Part shown: positions 48,642 to 56,945 of the stretch, piece after piece | How positions within the stretch are numbered: position 1 is the first letter of the stretch | Layout: every line of letters begins with the position of its first letter | NCBI RefSeq assembly: GCF_042651485.1 | Contig: NZ_JBHSDH010000010.1 | Span: 210,345 to 274,344 of the forward strand | Source of the DNA: Sphingorhabdus_B arenilitoris | GTDB taxonomy: Bacteria; Pseudomonadota; Alphaproteobacteria; Sphingomonadales; Sphingomonadaceae | Reading direction: 5' to 3' | Length of the DNA: 64,000 nucleotides | Notes under the pieces: generated by a model | What the model was told of the DNA's origin: nothing | What the model saw: the letters and a program-made list of their open reading frames with translations, nothing else | Database searches by the model: none | Program-made: the position numbers and the translations under genes

Positions 48642-49462
48642 CGTCATCATCGCCGCAACCCTATGCCGAGGTGATCGGTGATCCGATAGCGCAAAGTAAA
48701 TCCCCGCTCATCCACGGATTTTGGCTGGAAAAACTAGGAATAAAAGCACGCTATACGGCGAATCATGTGACAGCGGACCAACTGGGTGGCTATTTTGATA
48801 TGCGGCGCGGCGACCCCGATTGGCGCGGGTGCAATATCACGATTCCGCATAAAATCGCTGCGCTCGACCATGTCAGTGATCCTGGTGATATTCGGGGCAG
48901 TATCGGGGCGGTGAATACAGTATTCCGGGGAACTGACGGCGCGCTGATTGGCACAAATACAGATGCAGGCGGATTTTTCCTGCCATTGGCGGAGATGGAC
49001 TGGTCGGGGCAGAGTGCCATCGTGATTGGCGCAGGCGGCGCTGCAAGAGCGGTGCTGTTTGCATTGGCGCGGGCAGGAATCGGCGAAGTAACCTTATTGG
49101 CGCGCAGCGGACTGAAAGCAGCGGGCCTGCTGGCGCATTTTGGGTTGAAGGGTAAGGTTCTACCTTTTGACGCGAAACTGCTGCCAGCCGCGTTGTTGGT
49201 GAATGCCAGCCCGCTGGGCATGAAAGGCCAAGAGCCGCTTCATATGGACCTGTCCCCGTTGGCACCGGATGCTTTGGTTTACGATCTGGTCTATGTTCCG
49301 CTCGAAACGCCATTGTTGAAAATGGCGAAATCCATGGGGTTTGAGGCTATTGACGGGCTGGATATGTTGATTGGTCAAGCTGCGCTGGCTTTTGAATTAT
49401 TTTTTGGCGAAAAGCCGCCCGAAGGACATGATGATGAATTGAGGGATATTTTGGTGCGATGA
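48638..49462 (+). CDS. aroE: Shikimate dehydrogenase
   Basis: NADPH-dependent reduction of 3-dehydroshikimate, 274 residues. IGDPIAQSKSPLIHGFWL (about 13-30) binds shikimate, GCNITIPHK (about 65-73) supplies the catalytic lysine, NTDAGGFF is conserved, and IVIGAGGAARAVLFALARAG (about 128-147) is the nucleotide-binding loop. GLDMLIGQAALAFELFFGEKP is the C-terminal helix region. It overlaps maf and coaE by four bases each. Confidence 0.96.
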   Translation: MTSSSPQPYAEVIGDPIAQSKSPLIHGFWLEKLGIKARYTANHVTADQLGGYFDMRRGDPDWRGCNITIPHKIAALDHVSDPGDIRGSIGAVNTVFRGTDGALIGTNTDAGGFFLPLAEMDWSGQSAIVIGAGGAARAVLFALARAGIGEVTLLARSGLKAAGLLAHFGLKGKVLPFDAKLLPAALLVNASPLGMKGQEPLHMDLSPLAPDALVYDLVYVPLETPLLKMAKSMGFEAIDGLDMLIGQAALAFELFFGEKPPEGHDDELRDILVR

Positions 49463-50094
49463 CCGATGCGGCTGAATCCGCTGGGGGCCGCCCCTTGATC
49501 GTTGGTCTCACGGGTTCAATCGGCATGGGCAAATCGACCGTAGCAAAAATGTTCGAGGATGAAGGGATAGCGGTTTTTGACGCCGATGCCGAGGTGCACC
49601 GGCTGCAGGGCCCAGACGGAGCACTGATTAGCGCAATCGAGGCAGCATTTCCGGGCACGACTGGCCCATATGGTGTCGATCGCAAAGCGTTGGGCGCAGC
49701 GGTTTTGGGCGATAAGGCAAAGCTGACGCAGCTCGAATCCATCATTCATCCAGCGGTCGGCAAAGCGCGAATGGCCTTTTTTGCGGCGCATCAAAATGAC
49801 GATATGGTGGTTGTCGACATACCGCTTTTGTTTGAAACCGGCGGCTCCGATATGGTTGACGTGGTTATCGTGGTATCGGCTGCAGCCGATCAACAACGCG
49901 CGAGAGTATTGGCCCGCGACGGGATGACCAAAGAGAGGTTCGAACAAATATTGGCGCTTCAAACGCCCGATTCGGAAAAACGAGCAAGGGCGGATCATGT
50001 CATTTATACCGGCGCTACCCTTGATGAAACGCGGAAACAGTTGCGAAAAATCGTCAAAAAGCTGCGGCAGGGACTTGCGCAACGGCATGAATGA
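49459..50094 (+). CDS. coaE: Dephospho-CoA kinase
   Basis: Final step of coenzyme A synthesis, 211 residues. VGLTGSIGMGKSTVAKMF (about 14-31) is the P-loop, FDADAEVHRL (about 38-47) and DIPLLFETGG (about 119-128) are substrate motifs, and ARDGMTKERFEQILALQ is the lid region. An eleven-residue N-terminal extension precedes the core. Overlaps aroE by four bases; dnaQ follows 18 bases later. Confidence 0.96.
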   Translation: MTDAAESAGGRPLIVGLTGSIGMGKSTVAKMFEDEGIAVFDADAEVHRLQGPDGALISAIEAAFPGTTGPYGVDRKALGAAVLGDKAKLTQLESIIHPAVGKARMAFFAAHQNDDMVVVDIPLLFETGGSDMVDVVIVVSAAADQQRARVLARDGMTKERFEQILALQTPDSEKRARADHVIYTGATLDETRKQLRKIVKKLRQGLAQRHE

Positions 50095-50112
50095 GCCGAT
50101 ATTGACTGCAAC

Positions 50113-50820
50113 ATGAGAGAAATAATTTTCGACACTGAAACAACCGGATTTGATCCCCATAACGGGGACCGGATGGTTGAAATAGGTTGTGTTGAAATGA
50201 TTGACCGGGTGATGACCGGCGAAACCTATCATTGCTATTATAATCCGCAGCGCCCCATGCCGGCCGCCGCTGAGCAAGTGCACGGCCTGTCCGACGTTTT
50301 TCTGTCGGACAAACCTTTATTCGCGGAAAAAGCGGCTGAATTGCTGCGCTTCATCGGAGATTCCCCGTTGGTCGCGCATAATGCCAGTTTCGACTTCGGC
50401 TTCGTCAATATGGAGCTGGAAAAATGCGGGTATAACCCCATCGATATGGGCCGGATGGTCGATACAATAGCGATTGCACGTATCAAACATCCCGGCGCAA
50501 AAATGTCGCTCGATGCGCTGTGCACCCGCTATGGCATAGATCGCAGCCACCGGGTGAAGCATGGCGCATTGCTCGATGCAGAATTGCTGGCGCATCTTTA
50601 TGTTGAGCTGACCGGAGGGCGGCAGATCGGCCTTGGCCTTGCGGAAGAAGAAGGTCGGAGCATCGGCGAGGAACCGATGACCAGTATCCAACCGCGCAGC
50701 GACCGCCCATTCCGGCCCGCCCGTCCGCACAGGCCCGCCGAAGAAGAATTACAACGACACAGCGCCTTTATCGCCAATATAAAAGATGCACTGTGGAATG
50801 ACACAGGGCGTTTACCCTAA
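50113..50820 (+). CDS. dnaQ: DNA polymerase III epsilon subunit (proofreading exonuclease)
   Basis: 3'-5' proofreading exonuclease of 235 residues. IIFDTETTGFDPHNGDRMVE (about 3-22) is ExoI with DxE, HNASFDFGFVNMELEK (about 93-108) is ExoII, and HGALLDAELLAHLYVELTGG (about 151-170) is ExoIII with the catalytic His and Asp. The C-terminal 40 residues are proline/arginine-rich and would contact the alpha subunit. In many relatives secB follows; here hpf does. Confidence 0.96.
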   Translation: MREIIFDTETTGFDPHNGDRMVEIGCVEMIDRVMTGETYHCYYNPQRPMPAAAEQVHGLSDVFLSDKPLFAEKAAELLRFIGDSPLVAHNASFDFGFVNMELEKCGYNPIDMGRMVDTIAIARIKHPGAKMSLDALCTRYGIDRSHRVKHGALLDAELLAHLYVELTGGRQIGLGLAEEEGRSIGEEPMTSIQPRSDRPFRPARPHRPAEEELQRHSAFIANIKDALWNDTGRLP

Positions 50821-50862
50821 GCAGTTATTTAGATTATATTTTATCTTACAAGGAGACAGCAA

Positions 50863-51429
50863 ATGGACATACGGGTTTCAGGTCATCAGGTCGAAACAGG
50901 CGAAGCTTTGCAAGGCCACGTTGAATCGCGTTTGTCCGCTATCGCTGATAAATATTTTTCGCGGGCCATTTCGGCTCATGCAACCTTTGGCCGGGCACCG
51001 CATGATAAATTTGCGTGTGATATCGTTGCGCATGTTATGCAAGGCCTCGTGCTAAAAGGCCGCGCCGAAGCCAGCGATGCCCATGTGGCTTTTGATGGCG
51101 CCGCTGACAAAATCGAAAAGCAATTGCGCCGCTATATGCGCCGAATTCATGATCGTCACTCGCAAGCAGCCCATGCCTTAAAAGAAGAAGAAGCCGCCTA
51201 TACGGTTTTTGACTCAATGGATTATGAGGATGAGGCCGATGCGCCTGACTCGCCCGCAATCATAGCCGAAACAAAAGCAGATATCCCTGTTTCTTCGGTA
51301 TCCGACGCCGTGATGATGATGGATTTGCGCAACACCCCGGCGCTATTATTCAAAAATACTGGAACTGGACGTCATAATATGGTTTACCGCCGCGAAGATG
51401 GCACAATCGGATGGGTAGAACCAAGATAA
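50863..51429 (+). CDS. hpf: Ribosome hibernation promoting factor, long form
   Basis: Ribosome-associated factor of 188 residues. The N-terminal S30AE domain (about 1-105) begins MDIRVSGHQVETGEAL and contains the basic helix KIEKQLRRYMRRIHDRH. The C-terminal domain (about 130-188, ending NTGTGRHNMVYRREDGTIGW) marks the long form that dimerises 70S ribosomes. AAGGAGA lies eight bases ahead of the ATG, a strong ribosome binding site. ptsN follows, as in many proteobacteria, although rpoN is not here. Confidence 0.94.
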   Translation: MDIRVSGHQVETGEALQGHVESRLSAIADKYFSRAISAHATFGRAPHDKFACDIVAHVMQGLVLKGRAEASDAHVAFDGAADKIEKQLRRYMRRIHDRHSQAAHALKEEEAAYTVFDSMDYEDEADAPDSPAIIAETKADIPVSSVSDAVMMMDLRNTPALLFKNTGTGRHNMVYRREDGTIGWVEPR

Positions 51430-51513
51430 CCGCCCACCTTATCGTTGCCAATCCAAGCTGTTTCAGATTATATTTCAACGTTTTGGGGCGTATGCAATCG
51501 CCGTTAAGAAGTG

Positions 51514-52002
51514 ATGCATACAATAGATCGGGTCATGATTCGAATTTCTTCCACACTTGCCGACGGGGCAGTTCGCACCGGTGTGGCATGCACCAATAAA
51601 GCAGCTATTTTGGCCAAATTGGCCAAATTGGCAGCGGATAATTATGGTGTCGATGCCCAGGCCGTATTGGACGGTTTGAACGAGCGGGAAAATTTGGGGG
51701 CTACCGGATTTGGCGGCGGTAGCGCGATTCCGCATACTAAGATTGAAGGATTACAGGCACCCGTTGGGTTGTTTTTGCGGCTTGAACATCCTGTTCCATA
51801 TGACGCCGTTGATGACGAACCGGTTGATCTGGTCTTTTGCCTGATTTCCCCTGCGCATGATGGCGCGGCGCATTTACGCGCGCTTGCCGAAGTGTCGCGG
51901 ATGCTTCGCGATGATGACAGCTGTTCCCATTTACGGGGCGCGCAGGATGCGGGCGCCGTCTTTGCGTTGCTCACCATGCCGCCGGAGCGTAATGCGGCTT
52001 AA
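51514..52002 (+). CDS. ptsN: Nitrogen-regulatory PTS IIA protein
   Basis: Phosphocarrier EIIA-Ntr of 162 residues, taking phosphate from NPr in the regulatory PTS. GFGGGSAIPHTKIEGLQAPV (about 68-87) includes the phosphorylated histidine in PHTK. The N-terminal ITSTLADG-like ISSTLADGAV and NKAAILAKLAKLAA helix are typical. Its targets are usually potassium transport and nitrogen/stress regulation. ATG at 51514 is used; GTG at 51511 and ATG at 51535 are alternatives. Confidence 0.92.
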   Translation: MHTIDRVMIRISSTLADGAVRTGVACTNKAAILAKLAKLAADNYGVDAQAVLDGLNERENLGATGFGGGSAIPHTKIEGLQAPVGLFLRLEHPVPYDAVDDEPVDLVFCLISPAHDGAAHLRALAEVSRMLRDDDSCSHLRGAQDAGAVFALLTMPPERNAA

Positions 52003-52038
52003 CCTCATTATACGCGCTATTTTCGGTTCACCGGGAAT

Positions 52039-52386
52039 ATGAGCATCGAACCGTGCCTTGCCACTTCTGTTCAAATTAGCGCCTTTATTCGCTTGGCCGA
52101 GGCGCAAGGCGATTTCGCCACTCTATTGCGAAAAGGTGATCCGGTATCAGGCGCGATATTGATTGTGGCCTTGGTTCGCGGGGCAAATGCAAAAATATAC
52201 GAACGCTATCCATCGCTGGATGGCCCGCCCAGTTGGCAGGCATTGGCCACATTGACGCTGGAATCCGAAGCGCAAATTCGCGAATATCTTGAAAAAAGAA
52301 CCGCGCGGGATCCGGATTTATGGGTAATTGAACTGGATACCGCAGACGATGAACGGCTCGCCGGACTATTGGGTAAACAGGCTTGA
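52039..52386 (+). CDS. DUF1491 family protein
   Basis: Cytoplasmic protein of 115 residues of a family restricted mainly to alphaproteobacteria. ATSVQISAFIRLAEAQGDFA (about 8-27) and RKGDPVSGAILI (about 31-42) are the recognisable parts, with RTARDPDLWVIELD near the end. No catalytic motif or membrane segment is visible. It lies 36 bases after ptsN and may be cotranscribed. Function is unknown. Confidence 0.8.
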   Translation: MSIEPCLATSVQISAFIRLAEAQGDFATLLRKGDPVSGAILIVALVRGANAKIYERYPSLDGPPSWQALATLTLESEAQIREYLEKRTARDPDLWVIELDTADDERLAGLLGKQA

Positions 52387-52555
52387 CTTTGCTGCGCTGC
52401 ACAATAAATGGAGCGCCAACGGATAGCGAAGGTTACCGACGGGTTACAAAAAGGGGTGCCCGGGAAAACACGCGAGCCGGATATGGGATCAACCGGGTTT
52501 ATAACCAAAGCATTACTGCCCGTTTGCAAACATAGCCGCACAAACTGCTGATTTA

Positions 52556-53293
52556 ATGTTAAAATTTTCTAAGGCTGCGACTTTCGCGGCCACTTTTGTA
52601 GCGCTGGCATCAGTAACAATTTATTCTGATCCCGGCCTTGCCTTCGGTAGCGCCGAAGCAGATACTGCCTTAACGGCCAGTGTCATCACTGTAGACCCGG
52701 CCGTATTAGCCGCAGATGTCTCTGCCGCCGCTATGGCTAGCAAGCCCGATGTCGAAATGACTGTGAAGGGCAATGGTGACATTATTTTCATCCCAGGCAT
52801 CGCCGACACCGAGCCGATGAAAGTTCCCGAAAAAGAAATCATTCCCGAAGAAGATAGCCGCGCTTATCAGCCGATATCGGCTTCGTCTCTGCGCGAACTG
52901 GTCCGCGCTCAAAATACCGACATTGCCTTGACCGAAGAAGAGCGTTGCCTTGCCGGCACGATCTTTTTTGAATCAAAGGGCGAATCGCTTGCCGGCCAAT
53001 TGGCGGTTGCCAAGGTTGTGTTGGCACGCAAAAATTCCGGGCGTTTCCCGTCCAGCATATGCGGCGTTGTGTATCAGAAAAGTCAATTTTCCTTCATCCG
53101 CGGCGGCCGTATGCCAAAGATTAACACGTCAAAGCAAAGCTGGCGCAATGCCGTTGCCATTGCTCAGATCGCCCTGAATGATGCGTGGGATAGCCCGGTT
53201 GAAGGTGCGTTATTCTTTCATGCCAAACGGGTTCGTCCCGGCTGGCGCTTGACGCGCCTTGGCTCGATTGACAATCACATCTTCTACCGTTGA
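52556..53293 (+). CDS. Exported cell wall hydrolase (SleB-type)
   Basis: Periplasmic or outer-surface peptidoglycan hydrolase of 245 residues. The N-terminus (1-29) is a signal peptide ending LAFGSA. A low-complexity region (about 30-115) precedes the SleB domain (about 125-245): EERCLAGTIFFESKGESLAG (about 127-146) carries the likely catalytic glutamate of the lysozyme-like fold, and RFPSSICGVVYQKSQFSF is the conserved follow-on. Related proteins are lytic transglycosylase-like. A clear terminator follows. It stands alone, 169 bases after DUF1491 with no other feature seen in that gap. Confidence 0.87.
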   Translation: MLKFSKAATFAATFVALASVTIYSDPGLAFGSAEADTALTASVITVDPAVLAADVSAAAMASKPDVEMTVKGNGDIIFIPGIADTEPMKVPEKEIIPEEDSRAYQPISASSLRELVRAQNTDIALTEEERCLAGTIFFESKGESLAGQLAVAKVVLARKNSGRFPSSICGVVYQKSQFSFIRGGRMPKINTSKQSWRNAVAIAQIALNDAWDSPVEGALFFHAKRVRPGWRLTRLGSIDNHIFYR

Positions 53294-53310
53294 GGGTATT
53301 AAGGCAAATA

Positions 53311-53343
53311 AAAAGGGGCTCCGTTACGCGGGGCCTTTTTTTT
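53311..53343 (+). terminator. Rho-independent terminator after the cell wall hydrolase gene
   Basis: GGCTCCG pairs with CGGGGCC around the loop TTACG (one T-G pair), with AAAA before the stem and eight T residues after it, 18 bases past the stop codon. Confidence 0.92.
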
Positions 53344-53370
53344 GTTCTTATTTCGTTCTAATACGAAAGA

Positions 53371-53859
53371 ATGAATCATACCGACAATCAACCACTCGCC
53401 CATGACGCAGCCAGTGTTGCCCGCGGGGTATCGCGGTTATTTTTACGGCATCAAATCTCCGTCCAGAGCGAGGTTATCTTGCGTAATAAACGGCGGGCTG
53501 ACCTAATGGGGTTAAATGCCAAGGGCGAAATCATTATCGTTGAGATAAAATGCGCACGTGCCGATTTGCTCGGTGATCAGAAATGGACCGAATATCTGGA
53601 TTATTGCGACCGTTTTTTTTGGGCGGTTCCCGCTGGTTTTGACTGGAAACCGGTTGATGGTGAAGCATTCCTGCCGCAGCGCACCGGTTTGATTGTCGCG
53701 GATGCCTATGATGCGCAAATTATCCGCCCGGCGGCGCTGGTCGCGTTGAATGCCACCCGGCGCAAAACTGAAACGCAAAGGCTGGCGCGGCTGGCCATGC
53801 GGCGGTTGACAGCCCTAGCGGACCCGGAGGCGATAAACGAAGAATTTTGGCAGGATTGA
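53371..53859 (+). CDS. mmcB: MmcB family DNA repair protein
   Basis: Protein of 162 residues of the MmcB family, an alphaproteobacterial DNA-damage protein first named in Caulobacter. NKRRADLMGLNAKGEIIIVE (about 35-54) followed by IKC gives a D-(x)n-ExK pattern, the catalytic core of PD-(D/E)XK nucleases. LDYCDRFFWAVPAGFD is conserved. It starts just after the terminator and is convergent with the hydroxylase gene. No LexA box was recognised upstream. Confidence 0.88.
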   Translation: MNHTDNQPLAHDAASVARGVSRLFLRHQISVQSEVILRNKRRADLMGLNAKGEIIIVEIKCARADLLGDQKWTEYLDYCDRFFWAVPAGFDWKPVDGEAFLPQRTGLIVADAYDAQIIRPAALVALNATRRKTETQRLARLAMRRLTALADPEAINEEFWQD

Positions 53860-53870
53860 CGGCGGAAAAC

Positions 53871-54662
53871 TTACCGCAGCGGCAATAATAAGCTCCACAG
53901 CGCGCGGCCGGGAGAATTATTTTGCGCTTCCTGCAATCCCACAATTTGCTGGTCCTGCCCGCCCGCCGATTCGGGTAAATAGACGCCGAACAAGCGGTCC
54001 CAAATACTAAGTGCAAAGCCGAAATTGCGATTTTGCTCGCCGATCACGATGCTGTGATGGACGAAATGCATATCGGGCGTGACGAGTATCGGGCGAAGGA
54101 GCCGGTCCAGCCATTTGGGCAAACGGATATTGCTATGGTTGAACAGCGCATTGGCATTGAGCCAAAGCTCAAAAATCAGCGCGACCATAACCGGCACGCC
54201 CAATAAAGCGACCCACAGCGATTTGTATAAGGTGGACAGGATCAATTCAAAGGGATGAAAACGGAGCGCGCTGCTGGCATCCAAATCCCGGTCGCTATGA
54301 TGGACTTTGTGCATGCGCCATAATAATGGATGCTTATGCATAACAAAATGTTGAAACCAAACGGCAAAGTCGAGAATGACAAATGCAGCAATTGCCTCAA
54401 CCCATATCGGCCATGACGTCATTTGCAGCAGACCAAATCCCGATGTTTCGGCCCATGTGGCGGCGCTGCCGACGACTATGATCAGGGACAGCAATCGGCC
54501 GATGGCTGCGTTGCACAGGAAAAATATTCCGTGCGTTATCCAGCGGGGATACCGGCCCAGAGCCAGCTTGCGCCGGGGGGCCCAATATTCGGCGATAGCG
54601 AGCAGGGCAAAGAGCGCCGCCGGAACGGCTATCGCCCAAATACCAAGCCCGCTTTCAATCAT
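53871..54662 (-). CDS. Sterol desaturase/fatty acid hydroxylase family membrane protein
   Basis: Integral membrane di-iron enzyme of 263 residues with about four segments. The histidine boxes are HFVMH (about 114-118), HKVHH (about 126-130) and HFVHH (about 211-215), the HX3H, HX2HH, HX2HH pattern of the superfamily. It hydroxylates or desaturates a lipid; in sphingomonads carotenoids, sphingolipids and hopanoid-type lipids are candidates. It overlaps the old yellow enzyme gene by four bases (ATGA), so the two may act on related unsaturated compounds. Confidence 0.9.
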   Translation of the reverse strand: MIESGLGIWAIAVPAALFALLAIAEYWAPRRKLALGRYPRWITHGIFFLCNAAIGRLLSLIIVVGSAATWAETSGFGLLQMTSWPIWVEAIAAFVILDFAVWFQHFVMHKHPLLWRMHKVHHSDRDLDASSALRFHPFELILSTLYKSLWVALLGVPVMVALIFELWLNANALFNHSNIRLPKWLDRLLRPILVTPDMHFVHHSIVIGEQNRNFGFALSIWDRLFGVYLPESAGGQDQQIVGLQEAQNNSPGRALWSLLLPLR

Positions 54663-55762
54663 ATCACCTCTTGCGCGGCACGAACCGGATAATCGGTATA
54701 GCCCACGGGTCCGTCACTATACCAACTTTTATAATCATCTGGGGTCAATTCGGCGTTGTCACGCAGTCTAGCGACCAGATCAGGGTTGGAAATATACGGA
54801 CGGCCAAAGCTGATGGCGTCGCATAAGCCGGATGCTAAATCTGCATCGGCGCGCTCGCGGTTATATTCCTGATTGAGCACGAGCGGACCTTTAAACACTT
54901 TGCGGATATCGGGCGAAATGCGCGGCACATCGGTTTGACCGAAATTGCCAAAATCCTTCTGCTCGCGCAGTTCCAAAAAGGCGATTCCTATATCCTGCAA
55001 AGCTGCTGCTGCTGCGGTAAACAGCGCAACCGGATTACTGTCATCGCAGCTTTGCGTTTCGCCATTGGGTGACAGGCGCACCGATGTGCGATCGGCGCCG
55101 ATGGCACCTGCCACCGCCTGTGTTACTTCGCGCAGCAGCCGAATACGGTTCTCAATCGAGCCGCCATATTCATCATCTCGCAAATTGGTGCCATCACGTA
55201 AAAACTGATCGATCAAATATCCATTGGCGGCGTGAATTTGCACGCCGTCAAAACCCGCCGCGATCGCATTATGGGCCGCCTGCACATAATCGGCCACCAG
55301 CCGGGGTATTTCCTCTTTTGCCAGCGCGCGGGCCTCAGCATAATCTTTTTTGCCTGTGGGGGTGTGTGCATATCCTCCCGCAGTCGTGGCAGAGGCGGAG
55401 ACCGGCGGGGCACCGTCCAGAAAATCGGGATGCACCAGCCGCCCCATATGCCAAAGCTGTAAGATGATCCGCCCACCTGCATCATGCACGGCCTTTGTCA
55501 CAGGTTGCCAAGCGGTGATTTGATCCTGCGACCATATTCCAGGAGCAGACGGCCAGCCAAGTCCTTCGCGGCTTATCCCTGTCGCTTCTGCGATGATCAA
55601 TCCGGCACTTGCCCGCTGCGCATAATACTCGGCCTTCAGCGAGCTTTGTGGGACATGTCCCTCGTCGCTGCGCCCCCGGGTTAGCGGAGCCATCACTATG
55701 CGGTTTGGCGCGGCAATCGCGCCTAGTTGGATAGAATCGAACAAAGATGGAGTATCGGCCAA
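54659..55762 (-). CDS. Old yellow enzyme-type alkene reductase
   Basis: FMN-dependent NAD(P)H:enone reductase of 367 residues. LGAIAAPNRIVMAPLTRGRS (about 14-33) is the N-terminal motif, QLWHMGRLVHPDF (about 100-112) follows, QIHAANGYLIDQFLRDGTN (about 174-192) carries the His-Asn pair that binds the carbonyl, and ISFGRPYISNPDLVARL binds FMN phosphate. The start is TTG at 55762, seven bases after AAGGA; a TTG at 55789 lacks such spacing. Family members include NemA and GTN reductases. Cotranscribed with the hydroxylase gene. Confidence 0.9.
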   Translation of the reverse strand: MADTPSLFDSIQLGAIAAPNRIVMAPLTRGRSDEGHVPQSSLKAEYYAQRASAGLIIAEATGISREGLGWPSAPGIWSQDQITAWQPVTKAVHDAGGRIILQLWHMGRLVHPDFLDGAPPVSASATTAGGYAHTPTGKKDYAEARALAKEEIPRLVADYVQAAHNAIAAGFDGVQIHAANGYLIDQFLRDGTNLRDDEYGGSIENRIRLLREVTQAVAGAIGADRTSVRLSPNGETQSCDDSNPVALFTAAAAALQDIGIAFLELREQKDFGNFGQTDVPRISPDIRKVFKGPLVLNQEYNRERADADLASGLCDAISFGRPYISNPDLVARLRDNAELTPDDYKSWYSDGPVGYTDYPVRAAQEVI

Positions 55763-55935
55763 TGGGGTTTCCTTAGAAAGTAATATCAACCCTAATTGGC
55801 AATGCAGGTTTCAAATTGCAACGGGGCATTTATCCCGCATCGGCCATTTGCTGCTGCTGCATTTTGCATCCCGCTACCCGTAATTCGCATTTTCAAATGG
55901 TTGCGCTGAACAAACAAGCCGCCTATCTTTCGGCT

Positions 55936-56601
55936 ATGATACAAACTTTGCCCGAAGATCCGACCTTAGACGAGATCCGCATCGCTATTGCTCCCTTATT
56001 GGGAAGTCATGCGGCTTTTGATGGCTGGAACGAGACAGCGGTGCGTGCAGCGGCCAGCGATTTGAATCTGGATGGCGACATCGCAATGCTCGCTTTTAAG
56101 GGCGGTGCCATGGATATGATTGATGCGTGGATCGACAGCATTGACGCCGAAATGGGCCGGCGCTTGCCGCCCGAAAAACTAAACGCGATGAAGATCAGAG
56201 CGAGGATAACCGCGCTGTTGTCCAGCCGCTTGGAAATTATGGCTGCCGATAAAGAAGCCTTGCGCCGTGCCATGGCTATTATGGCCATGCCGTCTAATAT
56301 TGTGGCAGCAGCGCGCATGGGTTGGCGCAGTGCCGACCGGATGTGGCGGCTGGCAGGGGATAGCGCCAGCGATTTCAACCATTACACCAAACGCATGACG
56401 CTATCAGCCGTTTATGGCAGCACATTGGCTGTGTTCATCAATGACGATAGCGCCGATTTTGCAGAAACACGGGCTTTTTTGGATCGGCGGATCGAAAATA
56501 TCATGCAATTTGAAAAAGTGAAAGCTCAGGCAAAGGCGCGCCAAGATTATGTGCCCAGCCTATCGCGGTTCATCGGCCGTTTGCGCTATCCCCCGCGGTA
56601 A
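55936..56601 (+). CDS. COQ9 family ubiquinone biosynthesis protein
   Basis: Lipid-binding COQ9-type protein of 221 residues, assisting hydroxylation steps in ubiquinone synthesis. TLDEIRIAIAPLLGSHAAFDGW (split: TLDEIRIAIAPLLG and FDGWNETAV, about 10-37), ALRRAMAIMAMPSNIVAAAR (about 104-123) and ADRMWRLAGDSASDFNHYTK (about 129-148) match the family, with an amphipathic C-terminal helix ending near RFIGRLRYPPR. Start at ATG 55936 is chosen; ATG 55897 is possible. It lies 173 bases from the divergent reductase gene, with no other gene in the gap. Confidence 0.9.
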   Translation: MIQTLPEDPTLDEIRIAIAPLLGSHAAFDGWNETAVRAAASDLNLDGDIAMLAFKGGAMDMIDAWIDSIDAEMGRRLPPEKLNAMKIRARITALLSSRLEIMAADKEALRRAMAIMAMPSNIVAAARMGWRSADRMWRLAGDSASDFNHYTKRMTLSAVYGSTLAVFINDDSADFAETRAFLDRRIENIMQFEKVKAQAKARQDYVPSLSRFIGRLRYPPR

Positions 56602-56702
56602 CGGCTTGTCTGCCGATAGTTACGTCCGCGCATAAGAAAATTTTTTCAAAACAGCGACATTGAAAGCTTGATGTTATTGCGAATCGGTTGCAAATAAGCC
56701 TT

Positions 56703-56945
56703 ATGCAATTGCACCAAGCTCCTTTACGCCGCGTTTTGCGTGTCGATTCGATTGATTGGCCAGCGATTCCACAAAGCGAGGGGCATAGGTTACGCTCGCT
56801 CGGGCTGGAGGAAGGCGCATTGGTCGAACCTTTGCATCGCGGCATTTTATTCTTCCGCGATCCGCTTGCTGTTCGGGTTGGGCGCATGACGATTGCGCTG
56901 CGCCGGAAAGTTGCATTGGCCATCCATTGCACCGCGATTGATTGA
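56703..56945 (+). CDS. feoA: Ferrous iron transport protein A (FeoA)
   Basis: Small SH3-like protein of 80 residues. EGHRLRSLGLEEGALVEPLH (about 27-46) and VRVGRMTIALRRKVA (about 58-72) are the FeoA pattern. FeoA promotes FeoB-dependent iron uptake. The stop TGA overlaps the feoB start in TGATG. No FeoC gene is present. ATG at 56703 is preferred over TTG at 56688. Confidence 0.9.
   Translation: MQLHQAPLRRVLRVDSIDWPAIPQSEGHRLRSLGLEEGALVEPLHRGILFFRDPLAVRVGRMTIALRRKVALAIHCTAID

Noticed and set aside
51598..51630. Short tandem repeat TTGGCCAAA inside ptsN
   Set aside because: It encodes the helix AKLAKLA in frame and is explained by amino-acid repetition.
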